From contig NZ_CP090959.1 of NCBI RefSeq assembly GCF_024138675.1, forward strand, positions 124,001-188,000: a stretch of DNA of 64,000 nucleotides. The letters are read 5' to 3'. Source of the DNA: Simiduia sp. 21SJ11W-1 (GTDB lineage Bacteria > Pseudomonadota > Gammaproteobacteria > Pseudomonadales > Cellvibrionaceae). The notes below the pieces were generated by a model. It saw nothing but the letters and a program-made list of their open reading frames with translations, had not been told where the DNA came from and ran no database searches. Positions 1 to 9,081 of the stretch are shown in pieces. The position numbers and the translations under genes were made by a program. The first letter of the stretch is position 1; every line of letters begins with the position of its first letter.

Positions 1-548
1 GCCCCACGGCCACCCAGCCACAGGGCAATGGGAAGCGAGATCACCAGGCAAATGGCGGTGTATTTACTGAGCCCGGCCAGGCCCAGGCACGCGCCAAGGC
101 CAAGCCAGGCCGCCCAGGTGTCTTCTTCCAGCAGGTGTAGCAGCGCCCAAAAGGCCAGGCAGGCAAACAGTGCCAAGGGCAGATCGGGCGCGGCGGCAAA
201 CACAATATGGCTGATGGGCATCAGCTGCACAAGCCAGGCCACGGCCACGCCAATGCGGGCCTCGCCCGGGTAGAGCCGCTGGGCAATGGCCACCAGGGTG
301 TATTGGGTGGCGAGCGTCAGGGCGATGGGCATCAGGCGCAGGGCGAAATCGCTGCTGTTTACGAGTTGTATCAGCCCTTGCAGCCAGCCCATCAGCGGCG
401 GGTGATCTACGTAGCTCAGCTGCAGGTAATAGCCATAGAGGGCGTAGTGGGATTCAAACAGGGTAAGCGGTAACAGTGCGCCCAGTAATAAGTGCAGCGC
501 GGCTGCGCCCAAAAGTACGCGGTGAACATGGGTGGAGAAGCCAGCCAC
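1..548 (-). CDS. family-39 (ArnT-like) membrane glycosyltransferase, partial
   Basis: Reverse-strand frame open from the window edge to about 548; its 3' end lies outside. The conceptual product has an early ESHYALYGYYLQLSYVDHPP segment. This matches the first periplasmic loop of PMT/ArnT-type (GT39/GT83) glycosyltransferases, where acidic residues and the YxDHPP motif sit near the catalytic site. Several hydrophobic membrane segments follow, and a GLSKYT segment near the end is also typical. These enzymes use polyprenyl-phosphate sugars to modify lipid A, proteins or polysaccharides. An in-frame TAG lies just upstream, so the likely start is GTG at 548, with GGGGGC a few bases before it. The substrate cannot be told. 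The family call is firm; the start is moderate. Confidence 0.7.
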   Translation of the reverse strand, partial: MAGFSTHVHRVLLGAAALHLLLGALLPLTLFESHYALYGYYLQLSYVDHPPLMGWLQGLIQLVNSSDFALRLMPIALTLATQYTLVAIAQRLYPGEARIGVAVAWLVQLMPISHIVFAAAPDLPLALFACLAFWALLHLLEEDTWAAWLGLGACLGLAGLSKYTAICLVISLPIALWLGGRG

Positions 549-766
549 AGAATTGCCCCCAAAAGGCTAGATGCTACCAGCCCTGTACCGCCCAGCTCAA
601 TTGATAACCGCAGCACAGTTAAATGCCATTCATGCCATTAATTGGCTATATGGGCTGATTGATTGTTCCCCCGCCACAGGGCCTAAGGTAGAGTTTCACC
701 CTAGGACAAAATAACCACAATTAAAAAATATGCAGGATGCGCGGCGTAACGCCGGTGACTAACGTT

Positions 767-2470
767 ATGGACACCCACATCAGGTTGTTGTTTGTCGATT
801 CCGAACAGGTTGAATACCTGTTGATTGGCAGCTTGTTGTCTGAAATTTTCCACACCGCCTACGAAATCACATGGCTTGCCCAGCTAGACCTTGCCCTGCC
901 CGAAATACTTTCAGATAACTACGATGTGATTCTGATGAACTACCAATGGGGCGAGCACACCGCCAAAGACCTCATTAAAGCGGCCCGCCACCAGGGCGCC
1001 AAAGCGCCAATTTTGGTAATGACCGATGAAATGGAAGCCGATGTAGACCGCGAGGCCCTGAGCGTGGGCGCGGCCGACTACCTCATCAAGGGCAAGATTG
1101 ACGCCCAGCTGCTGGAGCGCACCATGCGCTACGCCATAGAGCGCAAGGCCAACGAAACCCGGTTGTCTGAATTGGCCCACTACGACCCGCTCACAGGTGT
1201 TAGCAACCGCGCCCTGTTTAAAGATCGCCTGCACCACGCGGTAGATTTGGCGCGCCGGGGCGGCCACACCTTCACCCTTATGTACCTGGATCTGGACGGC
1301 TTCAAGCCCGTGAACGATTGCTATGGTCACGACGTGGGTGATCTGCTCATCAAACAGGCCGCCCAGCGATTGCAGGAGTGCGTGCGCACCAGCGATACCG
1401 TGGCGCGCGTGGGCGGTGATGAATTTGTACTGCTGCTAGACGACATGCGCTCCAGCACCGATATGGCGCATTTGGCGGGCAAGGTAATTGAAGCGCTGGC
1501 CAGCCCCTTTGAAATTAACGGCATGGAAATTACCGTAGGCTGCAGCCTGGGCATTGCGCCCTACCGCAGTGGCGCCCTGGCCGACGACATACAGCGCCAG
1601 GCCGACATGGCCATGTACCGCGCCAAGCAGGCCAACGGCAATCAATACTGCTTTTATGCCGAGAGTATGGACGAAGACGCCCGCCGGCAAATTGCCATAG
1701 AGCACGAGCTGCGGCGCGGGCTTGGCCGCGGCGAAATGGCCGTTTACTACCAACCCAGGCTCGATACCATCACCGGCGAAATATGCGCCTTAGAGGCCCT
1801 GGTGCGCTGGCGCCACCCTGCCCGGGGCCTACTTGCGCCCAGCGAATTTCTGGATGTGGCCGAAAGCAGCGGTTTAATTGTTGATATGGGCTACCAGGTA
1901 CTGGCGCAGGTGTGCCAAGACGCCCACGCGCTGGCCAAGGCGGGCCTGGCCGAAACCCCGCTGTGCTTAAACCTCTCGCTGCGCCAACTGCGCGATGAGC
2001 GGCTGGTAGATGCGCTGATCCAGCAGCTCGATGCCGCGGGCATTCGCGGCTCGCGGCTTGAGTTTGAAGTGTCGGAGGCCTGCTTGATGAAAGAGCCGCG
2101 GGCGGTGGGTGAAGCCATGGGCTTGCTGTCAGTTACCGGGGCAAGCTTTGCGCTGGACGACTTCGGCTCGGCCATGTCGTCTTTGCCCGTTATTCAGCAG
2201 CTGCCCTTTGAGCGGCTGAAAATAGACCCGCAACTGGTGGCGGGCGTTGCAACAGATCGAGCCAAGCACGCACTGGTGATGGCCGTGGTGCAGCTGGCGC
2301 ACAGTTTAAAGCTCAGTACCGTGGCCGAAGGCGTGGAAACCGGCGACCAGCTACGCCGCCTGCGCGAATTGGGCTGCGATGAAGTGCAAGGCTTCTGGCT
2401 GTGCGCACCCAAGCCCCTGGCCGAAATTCTTACCCACCTGCAGCAGGCACAAGCGCAACTGGATGCCTGA
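767..2470 (+). CDS. REC-GGDEF-EAL c-di-GMP signalling protein with degenerate receiver
   Basis: Roughly 567 residues from the ATG at 767, preceded by GGTGA; an in-frame ATG at 737 has a worse ribosome site. Residues about 5-120 form a receiver-like domain, but the expected phospho-acceptor Asp is Asn58 (MNYQWG), so phosphorylation is unlikely. The GGDEF domain has an intact GGDEF at 216-220 and an RxxD product-inhibition site (R207-D210) exactly five residues before it. The EAL domain has EAL at 343-345, then NLSL, the DDFG and KIDPQ motifs and AEGVET, so both catalytic sites look complete. It probably makes and/or degrades c-di-GMP in the cytoplasm. The gene stands alone between a convergent yifB-like gene and a divergent glycosyltransferase. 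Confidence 0.88.
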   Translation: MDTHIRLLFVDSEQVEYLLIGSLLSEIFHTAYEITWLAQLDLALPEILSDNYDVILMNYQWGEHTAKDLIKAARHQGAKAPILVMTDEMEADVDREALSVGAADYLIKGKIDAQLLERTMRYAIERKANETRLSELAHYDPLTGVSNRALFKDRLHHAVDLARRGGHTFTLMYLDLDGFKPVNDCYGHDVGDLLIKQAAQRLQECVRTSDTVARVGGDEFVLLLDDMRSSTDMAHLAGKVIEALASPFEINGMEITVGCSLGIAPYRSGALADDIQRQADMAMYRAKQANGNQYCFYAESMDEDARRQIAIEHELRRGLGRGEMAVYYQPRLDTITGEICALEALVRWRHPARGLLAPSEFLDVAESSGLIVDMGYQVLAQVCQDAHALAKAGLAETPLCLNLSLRQLRDERLVDALIQQLDAAGIRGSRLEFEVSEACLMKEPRAVGEAMGLLSVTGASFALDDFGSAMSSLPVIQQLPFERLKIDPQLVAGVATDRAKHALVMAVVQLAHSLKLSTVAEGVETGDQLRRLRELGCDEVQGFWLCAPKPLAEILTHLQQAQAQLDA

Positions 2471-2520
2471 GGCGCGGCGGCCTGTTTCACCTTCAAACCC
2501 CACGGCTTAAATAGCCTTGT

Positions 2521-4017
2521 TTAAATAATCAGCGGCCTGTCTAGCCGGCGGTAGCCCAGTGCTTCGCTCAAGTGGGCATCGCTTAAAGAGGCTTGGCCCT
2601 CCAGATCTGCCAAGGTGCGCGCTACCCGCAGCACCCGGTGCCAGGCCCGGATAGACAGCCCCAGTTTATCCATCGCCTGGGCCAGAAAATTGTGCTGCTG
2701 CTCGGTGAGTGTGCAGTGTGCCTCCAACTCTTTCACACTTAACGCCTGATTGGGCTTGCCTTGGCGCGCGTTGGCAATGTGGCGGGCCTGGGCCACCCGC
2801 CGCGCCACGGCGGCACTGGCCTCCTCCTGGCTTTCACCGCGCAGCTGTTCCGGGCTGATGGCGCGCACTGGCACGTGCATGTCGATTCTGTCTAGCAGTG
2901 GGCCACTCAGGCGGCTGCGGTAGCGGCGAATTTGATCGGGCGAGCAGCGGCACCGGCTGCGGCTTTCGCCAAAGTAGCCGCACGGGCAGGGGTTCATGGC
3001 GGCGATCAGCTGAAACTGGCAAGGGAAGTTGGCCTGCGCCTGGGCGCGGGCAATGCGCACCTCGCCGTGCTCTATGGGTTCGCGCAGCACTTCCAGTACC
3101 GGCCGCGCGAATTCCGGCAGCTCGTCTAGAAACAGCACGCCCCGGTGCGCCAATGAAATTTCGCCGGGCTTGGGTTGCGAGCCGCCGCCCACCAGCGCCG
3201 GTGCCGAGGCCGTGTGATGGGGGTGGCGAAACGGCCGCTGGCCCCAGTTAAACGGCGCCCCGGCCACCGAGTGCACCAGTGCTACATCCAGCGCTTCCTC
3301 GGCACTCAGTGGTGGCAGCAAGCCTGTGAGCCTGCTGGCCAGCAGGGTTTTGCCAGTGCCCGGCGGGCCGAAAAACAGCACATTGTGCTGTCCGGCGGCG
3401 GCCACTTCGAGCGCGCGGCGCGCCTGGGGCTGGCCGCGTACATCGCGTAAGTCGTGTAGATCTGTAGCCGGCTGTGCGGGCGCGGCCACGGCACGGGCCA
3501 AGGGTGCACGGCCCTGCAGGTGGGCGCACACCTGCAGCAGGTTATCGGCCACCAACGCCTTGGCGGGGGCGTAAATGGCGGCCTCTGCGCCGTTGGCGCG
3601 CGCCACTATCAATTGCCGGCCGGCGCGATGGCAGGCAATGGCGGCGGGCAGGCAGGCGGTGACGCCACGCAGCTCGCCCGATAGTGCAAGCTCCCCCATG
3701 CATTCCAGGCCCGCCAGCGACTGCGGCGGTATTTGGCCCGAGGCCGCCAGAATGCCAAGGGCAATGGGTAGATCGAAGCGGCCACCGTCTTTCGGCAAAT
3801 CTGCCGGTGCCAGATTAATAGTGATGCGCCGGCTCGGGAACTCGAAGTGGCTGTTGATGAGCGCGCTGCGCACGCGGTCTTTGCTTTCTTTTACGGCGGT
3901 TTCCGGCAGCCCCACAATGGCCAGGCCCGGTAGGCCGTTTGACAGGTGCACTTCAACGGCCACAGGTGGTGCATCAATACCGGTGCGGCCCCGTGAATGA
4001 ACGATGGCGAGAGACAT
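2521..4017 (-). CDS. YifB/ComM-family Mg-chelatase-like AAA+ ATPase
   Basis: About 498 residues. An N-terminal ChlI-like domain (NLAPADLPKDGGRFDLP) is followed by an AAA+ core with Walker A GPPGTGKT and Walker B GVLFLDELPEF. A cysteine cluster CPCGYFG...CRC and a C-terminal Mg-chelatase helical domain follow. The family includes ComM, a hexameric helicase that promotes branch migration during natural transformation. The start is ATG at 4017: AAGGAG sits five bases upstream, whereas the GTG at 4023 abuts that site. It is transcribed with the upstream small gene ubiK, a common pairing in gammaproteobacteria. Whether it serves competence here cannot be judged from this window. Confidence 0.9.
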   Translation of the reverse strand: MSLAIVHSRGRTGIDAPPVAVEVHLSNGLPGLAIVGLPETAVKESKDRVRSALINSHFEFPSRRITINLAPADLPKDGGRFDLPIALGILAASGQIPPQSLAGLECMGELALSGELRGVTACLPAAIACHRAGRQLIVARANGAEAAIYAPAKALVADNLLQVCAHLQGRAPLARAVAAPAQPATDLHDLRDVRGQPQARRALEVAAAGQHNVLFFGPPGTGKTLLASRLTGLLPPLSAEEALDVALVHSVAGAPFNWGQRPFRHPHHTASAPALVGGGSQPKPGEISLAHRGVLFLDELPEFARPVLEVLREPIEHGEVRIARAQAQANFPCQFQLIAAMNPCPCGYFGESRSRCRCSPDQIRRYRSRLSGPLLDRIDMHVPVRAISPEQLRGESQEEASAAVARRVAQARHIANARQGKPNQALSVKELEAHCTLTEQQHNFLAQAMDKLGLSIRAWHRVLRVARTLADLEGQASLSDAHLSEALGYRRLDRPLII

Positions 4018-4056
4018 AGACACTCCTTTGTCTGTGTTTTCTTCCGTGTGGGCGAA

Positions 4057-4284
4057 TCAGGGGTTTGTGTTCGCCTTTTGCAGTTGTTCGAGTTCGCGTT
4101 GCAGTTGTTCCAGTTTAGCGCGCGTGCGCGCAAGCACCGCTGTTTGTGCATCAAACTCTTCGCGGCTCACCAGATTAAAGCGCGTCATCAGCGCATTCAA
4201 CAATGCGCGGGTTTCGCTTGCCCCATCGGGTGCCTGCCTGCCCAGCAGCTGTTTGAACTCGCTTAGTAAATCGTTGGGTGACAT
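4057..4284 (-). CDS. ubiK: UbiK/YqiC-family ubiquinone biosynthesis accessory factor
   Basis: A 75-residue protein starting MSPNDLLSEFKQLL, with an amphipathic N-terminal helix, an LVSREEFD motif and a C-terminal coiled coil rich in Leu, Glu and Gln. This is the BMFP/UbiK pattern. UbiK homotrimers bind UbiJ and membranes and support ubiquinone synthesis. AGAGGAAA lies upstream of the ATG. It is placed upstream of the yifB-like gene and near the glnK-amtB locus, as in many Pseudomonadales genomes. Confidence 0.85.
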   Translation of the reverse strand: MSPNDLLSEFKQLLGRQAPDGASETRALLNALMTRFNLVSREEFDAQTAVLARTRAKLEQLQRELEQLQKANTNP

Positions 4285-4406
4285 TGTGTGTTTCCTCTAA
4301 ACGCCCGGAGAGTGTACCCGTTTCTGACCTATTTTGGGGCCGTGAATCGCAGCTGGCGGGGGATATTGCCGCCAGTGCCTGCCTGTGGTGCGCTGCAACA
4401 AATGTG

Positions 4407-4423
4407 TGCACCAATTTAAAGCA
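4407..4423 (+). promoter_or_regulatory. candidate NtrC half-site upstream of torF-glnK-amtB
   Basis: The 17-bp sequence starts TGCACCA, a perfect left half of the NtrC consensus (TGCAC-N7-GTGCA), and ends AAGCA, a weak right half. Its centre lies about 121 bp upstream of the start point predicted from the -24/-12 element at 4510-4525. That is a usual enhancer distance. Only one half is convincing. Confidence 0.3.
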
Positions 4424-4509
4424 ATTCTATTTGGCACCTCCTTGCTCTTTTGGCGCGTGGGTGCCTGATTCCCCATTAAGTATTTGTTTTGGTTATAAAA
4501 AGTGAAAGT

Positions 4510-4525
4510 TGGCAAGGGTTTTGTA
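4510..4525 (+). promoter_or_regulatory. candidate sigma-54 promoter for torF-glnK-amtB
   Basis: TTGGCAAGGGTTTTGTA places GG at -25/-24 and GT at -13/-12 with the required 10-bp gap. TGGCA and TTG match the -24/-12 consensus (TGGCACG-N4-TTGCA); the usual C at -12 is T. The predicted start near 4536 leaves a leader of about 75 bases. The gene-free stretch 4285-4610 otherwise shows only the NtrC-like half-site. The downstream nitrogen genes make sigma-54 control plausible; this is inference. Confidence 0.4.
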
Positions 4526-4610
4526 TAAGGCCTCTTACCGGAAAACGGCTAGCCCGATAATTCACATCAATAAGTGCGGGTTAAAAAAAAATATTCCTGA
4601 GGAGGAAAAC

Positions 4611-5267
4611 ATGAAATTGGTTGCTAAGTCTCTCATCGCATCAGCCGTACTGGCTGCTTCAAGCTTTGCCGCACCTACTTTTGCCGCTGACGTTAGCGCA
4701 AACCTGGGGTTCAACTCTGAATACTACTACCGCGGTATTTTGCAGAAGGCCTCTTCTGCCAACGGCGGATTCGACGTTGAAGCGGGCGGTTTCTACGCAG
4801 GTGTTTGGGGTGCCGATGTTGGCGAAGGTTTGGAAATCGACCTGTACGGTGGTTACACATTCGAAGCCACTGAAGATTTGTCTTTCACCGTGGGCTTTAC
4901 CGATTACGAGTACACAGGTGAGTTCGACACCTTCTACCGCGAAATCAACCTGGGCCTGGATTATAAATTCCTGAGCGTAGGCTACTCAGACGGCGTGCAA
5001 GGTGTAGACGGTGACGACGACAACAAATACGGCTTCCTGGAAGTCACCCTGTCCCACAACGGTTTCTACGGCACTTATGGCACCTACAGCAAAGATGCTG
5101 AAGGTAACTACTTCGAGTTCGGTTACGGCGCCACTGTAAGCGATATCGATCTGGGTGCCGCAATTATTCTGAGCAGCGAAGAGCTGAGCGATCAAGTTGA
5201 CGAAGACGGCGATGCCACCAGCAGCCAGGCTTTTGTTTTCTCAATCAGCAAAACCTTCGACCTTTAA
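4611..5267 (+). CDS. TorF-family putative outer-membrane porin
   Basis: About 218 residues. A Sec signal peptide (MKLVAKSLIASAVLAASSFA, cleavage after FAADV or nearby) precedes a mature part starting SANLGFNSEYYYRG. That segment and the alternating aromatic, acidic beta-strand pattern ending in a terminal Phe-Asp-Leu are characteristic of the TorF/TIGR02001 family. The start ATG at 4611 follows GAGGAGGAAAAC, an ideal ribosome site; a longer frame from 4509 has no support. It precedes glnK by about 55 bases and is probably cotranscribed with glnK-amtB. An outer-membrane route for small nitrogen solutes is an attractive role, not shown by sequence. Confidence 0.8.
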   Translation: MKLVAKSLIASAVLAASSFAAPTFAADVSANLGFNSEYYYRGILQKASSANGGFDVEAGGFYAGVWGADVGEGLEIDLYGGYTFEATEDLSFTVGFTDYEYTGEFDTFYREINLGLDYKFLSVGYSDGVQGVDGDDDNKYGFLEVTLSHNGFYGTYGTYSKDAEGNYFEFGYGATVSDIDLGAAIILSSEELSDQVDEDGDATSSQAFVFSISKTFDL

Positions 5268-5311
5268 TTTAAAACTGCGCGCCCGTCGTCCGGCGGGCGC
5301 TTTCCCCTTGA

Positions 5312-5662
<351 letters not shown>

Positions 5663-5698
5663 AAAAACATATTAATTATCAGCTCTGCGGAGACTCTC

Positions 5699-6931
5699 AT
5701 GGAAAACGATATTTTTCAGCTCCAGTACGCCCTGGACACCTTCTACTTTTTGGTGTGCGGCGCGCTGGTAATGTGGATGGCAGCAGGTTTCGCCATGCTG
5801 GAAGCGGGCCTTGTCCGCTCTAAAAACACCACCGAAATTCTTACCAAAAACGTGGCCCTGTTTGCCATTTCCTGCACCATGTACATGGTGTGTGGCTATG
5901 CGTTGATGTACGGCGGCGACTACCTGCTTTCCGGCATTGCCGGCAATGGCGTTGAAGGCGCTGAAGAGCCTGCTACCTACGCACCTTCGGCAGATTTCTT
6001 CTTCCAGGTAGTGTTTGTGGCTACTGCCATGTCTATTGTTTCAGGTGCCGTTGCCGAGCGCATGAAGCTGTGGGCCTTCCTGGCCTTTGCCGTAGTGATG
6101 ACCGGCTTCATCTACCCAATGGAAGGTAGCTGGACCTGGGGCGGCGAAGCCGTATTTGGCCTGTACACCTTGGGCGACCTTGGCTTTCTGGATTTTGCAG
6201 GCTCTGGCATTGTGCACATGGCCGGTGCGGCTGCGGCATTGTCTGGCGTATTGCTGCTGGGTGCCCGTAAAGGCAAATACACCGCCGACGGCAAAGCTGT
6301 TGCTATCCCCGGTGCCAACCTGCCGCTGGCAACGCTCGGTACCTTCATTCTGTGGATGGGCTGGTTTGGTTTTAACGGTGGCTCTGTATTGGCCACCGCC
6401 TCTGTCGACAGCGCCAACAGCGTGGCCGTTGTGTTCATGAACACCAATGCCGCCGCCGCCGGTGGTTTGATTGGCGCCCTGATTCTGGCCCAGATCCTGT
6501 TTGGCAAAGCCGACCTGACCATGGCACTTAATGGTGCACTGGCGGGCCTGGTGGCCATTACCGCAGGCCCGGACACGCCGTCTGCGCTGGAAGCCACCCT
6601 CATTGGCGCCATCGGTGGCCTGTTGGTAGTCGGTTCCATCGTGACCCTCGACAAACTGAAAATTGACGACCCGGTAGGTGCCATTTCTGTGCACGGTGTG
6701 GTTGGCTTGTTCGGTTTGCTGGTAGTGCCTTACACCAATGGCGATGCCAAGCTCACTGGCCAAATCATTGGCGCCTTAACCATCTTCGGTTGGGTATTCA
6801 TCACCAGCGGCGTGGTGTGGTTTGTGCTCAAGATGCTCATTGGCATCCGCGTTTCAGAAGAAGACGAGTACAACGGTGTGGATCTTTCCGAGTGTGGTAT
6901 GGAAGCCTACCCGGAGTTCACCACCAAGTAA
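5699..6931 (+). CDS. amtB: ammonium transporter AmtB
   Basis: 410 residues with about eleven hydrophobic segments. Conserved features include MLEAGLVRSKN near the N-terminus, the GSGIVHMAGA segment carrying the first pore His, the FGFNGGS segment, and the second pore His in ISVHGVVGLFG. It conducts ammonium across the inner membrane and is gated by GlnK insertion. GGAG lies upstream of the ATG. A bipartite terminator hairpin follows, so the downstream second P-II gene probably has its own promoter as well. Confidence 0.97.
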   Translation: MENDIFQLQYALDTFYFLVCGALVMWMAAGFAMLEAGLVRSKNTTEILTKNVALFAISCTMYMVCGYALMYGGDYLLSGIAGNGVEGAEEPATYAPSADFFFQVVFVATAMSIVSGAVAERMKLWAFLAFAVVMTGFIYPMEGSWTWGGEAVFGLYTLGDLGFLDFAGSGIVHMAGAAAALSGVLLLGARKGKYTADGKAVAIPGANLPLATLGTFILWMGWFGFNGGSVLATASVDSANSVAVVFMNTNAAAAGGLIGALILAQILFGKADLTMALNGALAGLVAITAGPDTPSALEATLIGAIGGLLVVGSIVTLDKLKIDDPVGAISVHGVVGLFGLLVVPYTNGDAKLTGQIIGALTIFGWVFITSGVVWFVLKMLIGIRVSEEDEYNGVDLSECGMEAYPEFTTK

Positions 6932-6965
6932 TTGAATTGGCGCAGCCTCGTGCTGCGCAACGTTT

Positions 6966-7019
6966 AAAAAAGATCCGGCTATAATCGGTGTGCAAACACG
7001 ATGAGGCCGGATCTTTTTT
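6966..7019 (+). terminator. rho-independent terminator after amtB
   Basis: AAAAAAGATCCGGC (6966-6979) pairs with GCCGGATCTTTTTT ending near 7019, closing a 26-base loop that contains an inner GTGT-GCAA-ACAC hairpin. The T-run ends the stem. Confidence 0.8.
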
Positions 7020-7020
7020 T

Positions 7021-7037
7021 TGCACGATTTTTGTGCA
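7021..7037 (+). promoter_or_regulatory. candidate NtrC-binding palindrome upstream of the second P-II gene
   Basis: TGCAC-GATTTTT-GTGCA has both NtrC core half-sites with the exact 7-bp spacing of the consensus. It lies directly after the amtB terminator and about 118 bp before the P-II start codon. No properly spaced -24/-12 element was found between it and the gene; the nearest, near 7041-7059, is one base too long. Confidence 0.4.
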
Positions 7038-7136
7038 GCCAATGGCGCGCGCTCATGCAACGGCCTAAAAAGATCTGCCCGGCAGATGATTTTGTTGCCC
7101 TGAGGGTGTAATGTTCGGCCTCACCACCGATTGTGA

Positions 7137-8227
<1,091 letters not shown>

Positions 8228-8656
8228 AGCAAATAACCCGAGGTTTTCAAATATTCACCCATGCTTACGAATTGGACTAAAAAAAACAATGGAAAATTTC
8301 CATGCCCGGCCGATTTGAACTATATGTAGTGAGACGAATGCGCGGGTATGCAGTTATGGGGGGAGCCAGGCTTCCCCGTCGCGAGCGCCGGTTGCAGCGC
8401 CAGAGGGTGAGGTGAATTTTCGTTACTTGCGCTTTATTAACACTTTAAGTTACCTCTGGTAACAGTGGGCAGTGAACCGGAATTAACTATAGAAAAAATT
8501 CTAATCACACCTCTTGCGCAACGTGAAAAAACGGATTAAAAATCGCATTCAAGGCGCAATCCAAAGCCTGCGTTTACGGCCCGCGCACTACCGCAGCGGG
8601 TGGTATGCAAAAGTTTGGTTTTTGTTTTGATATTTACTCTGTGTAGGTAGCACACA
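8228..8656. other. 429-bp gene-free stretch before sutA
   Basis: No convincing coding frame on either strand. It holds a perfect 15-bp palindrome (ATGGAAAATTTCCAT, 8289-8303), a short GC-rich hairpin at 8359-8377 and an A/T-rich section from about 8430. The region should carry the sutA promoter and leader, but no clear -35/-10 pair stands out. Confidence 0.4.
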
Positions 8657-9010
8657 ATGGCATCAAAAAGCCCCATTAAAAAGCAGACAAAAAAATCCAA
8701 AGTGGTCGATGAGCCACTCGAGCAGGAAGACGTCATGGATGCCGCCGCGGATTCTGACGACGATGACGAAGATGATACCCGCTCATCAGCGGCGGCCAGC
8801 TTCGACAGCGATGACGACGATGACAGCGCCGCGAGCGACGATCACCTGGTAGATTACTCGGTGCGTTCGCGCGAGGCCACCCGGGCTGCGTTGAACGCGC
8901 AAATAGAAGAGTTTCTGGCTAGAGGTGGCAAGATTAACCACGTGGATAACAACGTAACGGCAGATCCACCCAAAAAACCCACCAGCAACTACGGCTCTCG
9001 CCCGATTTAA
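8657..9010 (+). CDS. sutA: SutA-like RNA polymerase-binding transcriptional regulator
   Basis: 117 residues. A Lys-rich start is followed by a long Asp/Ser-rich disordered segment (residues about 30-65). After a helix, the tail EEFLARGGKI...VTADPPKKP...YGSRPI is strikingly like the end of Pseudomonas aeruginosa SutA. SutA binds RNA polymerase in slow-growing cells and raises transcription of biosynthesis and maintenance genes. The call rests on the C-terminal motif and the acidic architecture, recalled from the family rather than searched. The gene ends 72 bases before the convergent tex gene, with a symmetrical terminator between them. Confidence 0.8.
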   Translation: MASKSPIKKQTKKSKVVDEPLEQEDVMDAAADSDDDDEDDTRSSAAASFDSDDDDDSAASDDHLVDYSVRSREATRAALNAQIEEFLARGGKINHVDNNVTADPPKKPTSNYGSRPI

Positions 9011-9030
9011 TCGCTAATATTTAACCAGAA

Positions 9031-9056
9031 AAAAGCCCACGCTAGCGTGGGCTTTT
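9031..9056. terminator. bidirectional terminator between sutA and tex
   Basis: AAAAGCCCACGC (9031-9042) and GCGTGGGCTTTT (9045-9056) form a perfect 12-bp stem. It has A and T tracts on both sides, suited to ending both convergent genes. Confidence 0.9.
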
Positions 9057-9081
9057 TATTTTCACGATAGATTGCCATCCA

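Noticed and set aside
2898-3251. Forward frames of 60-140 codons opposite the yifB-like gene, and similar ones opposite many genes
   Set aside because: They are Arg/Pro/Gly-rich shadows of well-conserved genes on the other strand, without ribosome sites.
4431-4447. TTGGCACCTCCTTGCTC as the sigma-54 promoter of the torF-glnK-amtB operon
   Set aside because: Box sequences match well, but the GG-to-GC gap is 9 bases and not 10, and this spacing is strict. The element at 4510-4525 has correct spacing. A deletion series could overturn this.
7041-7059. TGGCGCGCGCTCATGCA as sigma-54 promoter for the second P-II gene
   Set aside because: The gap between GG and GC is 11 bases, one too many.
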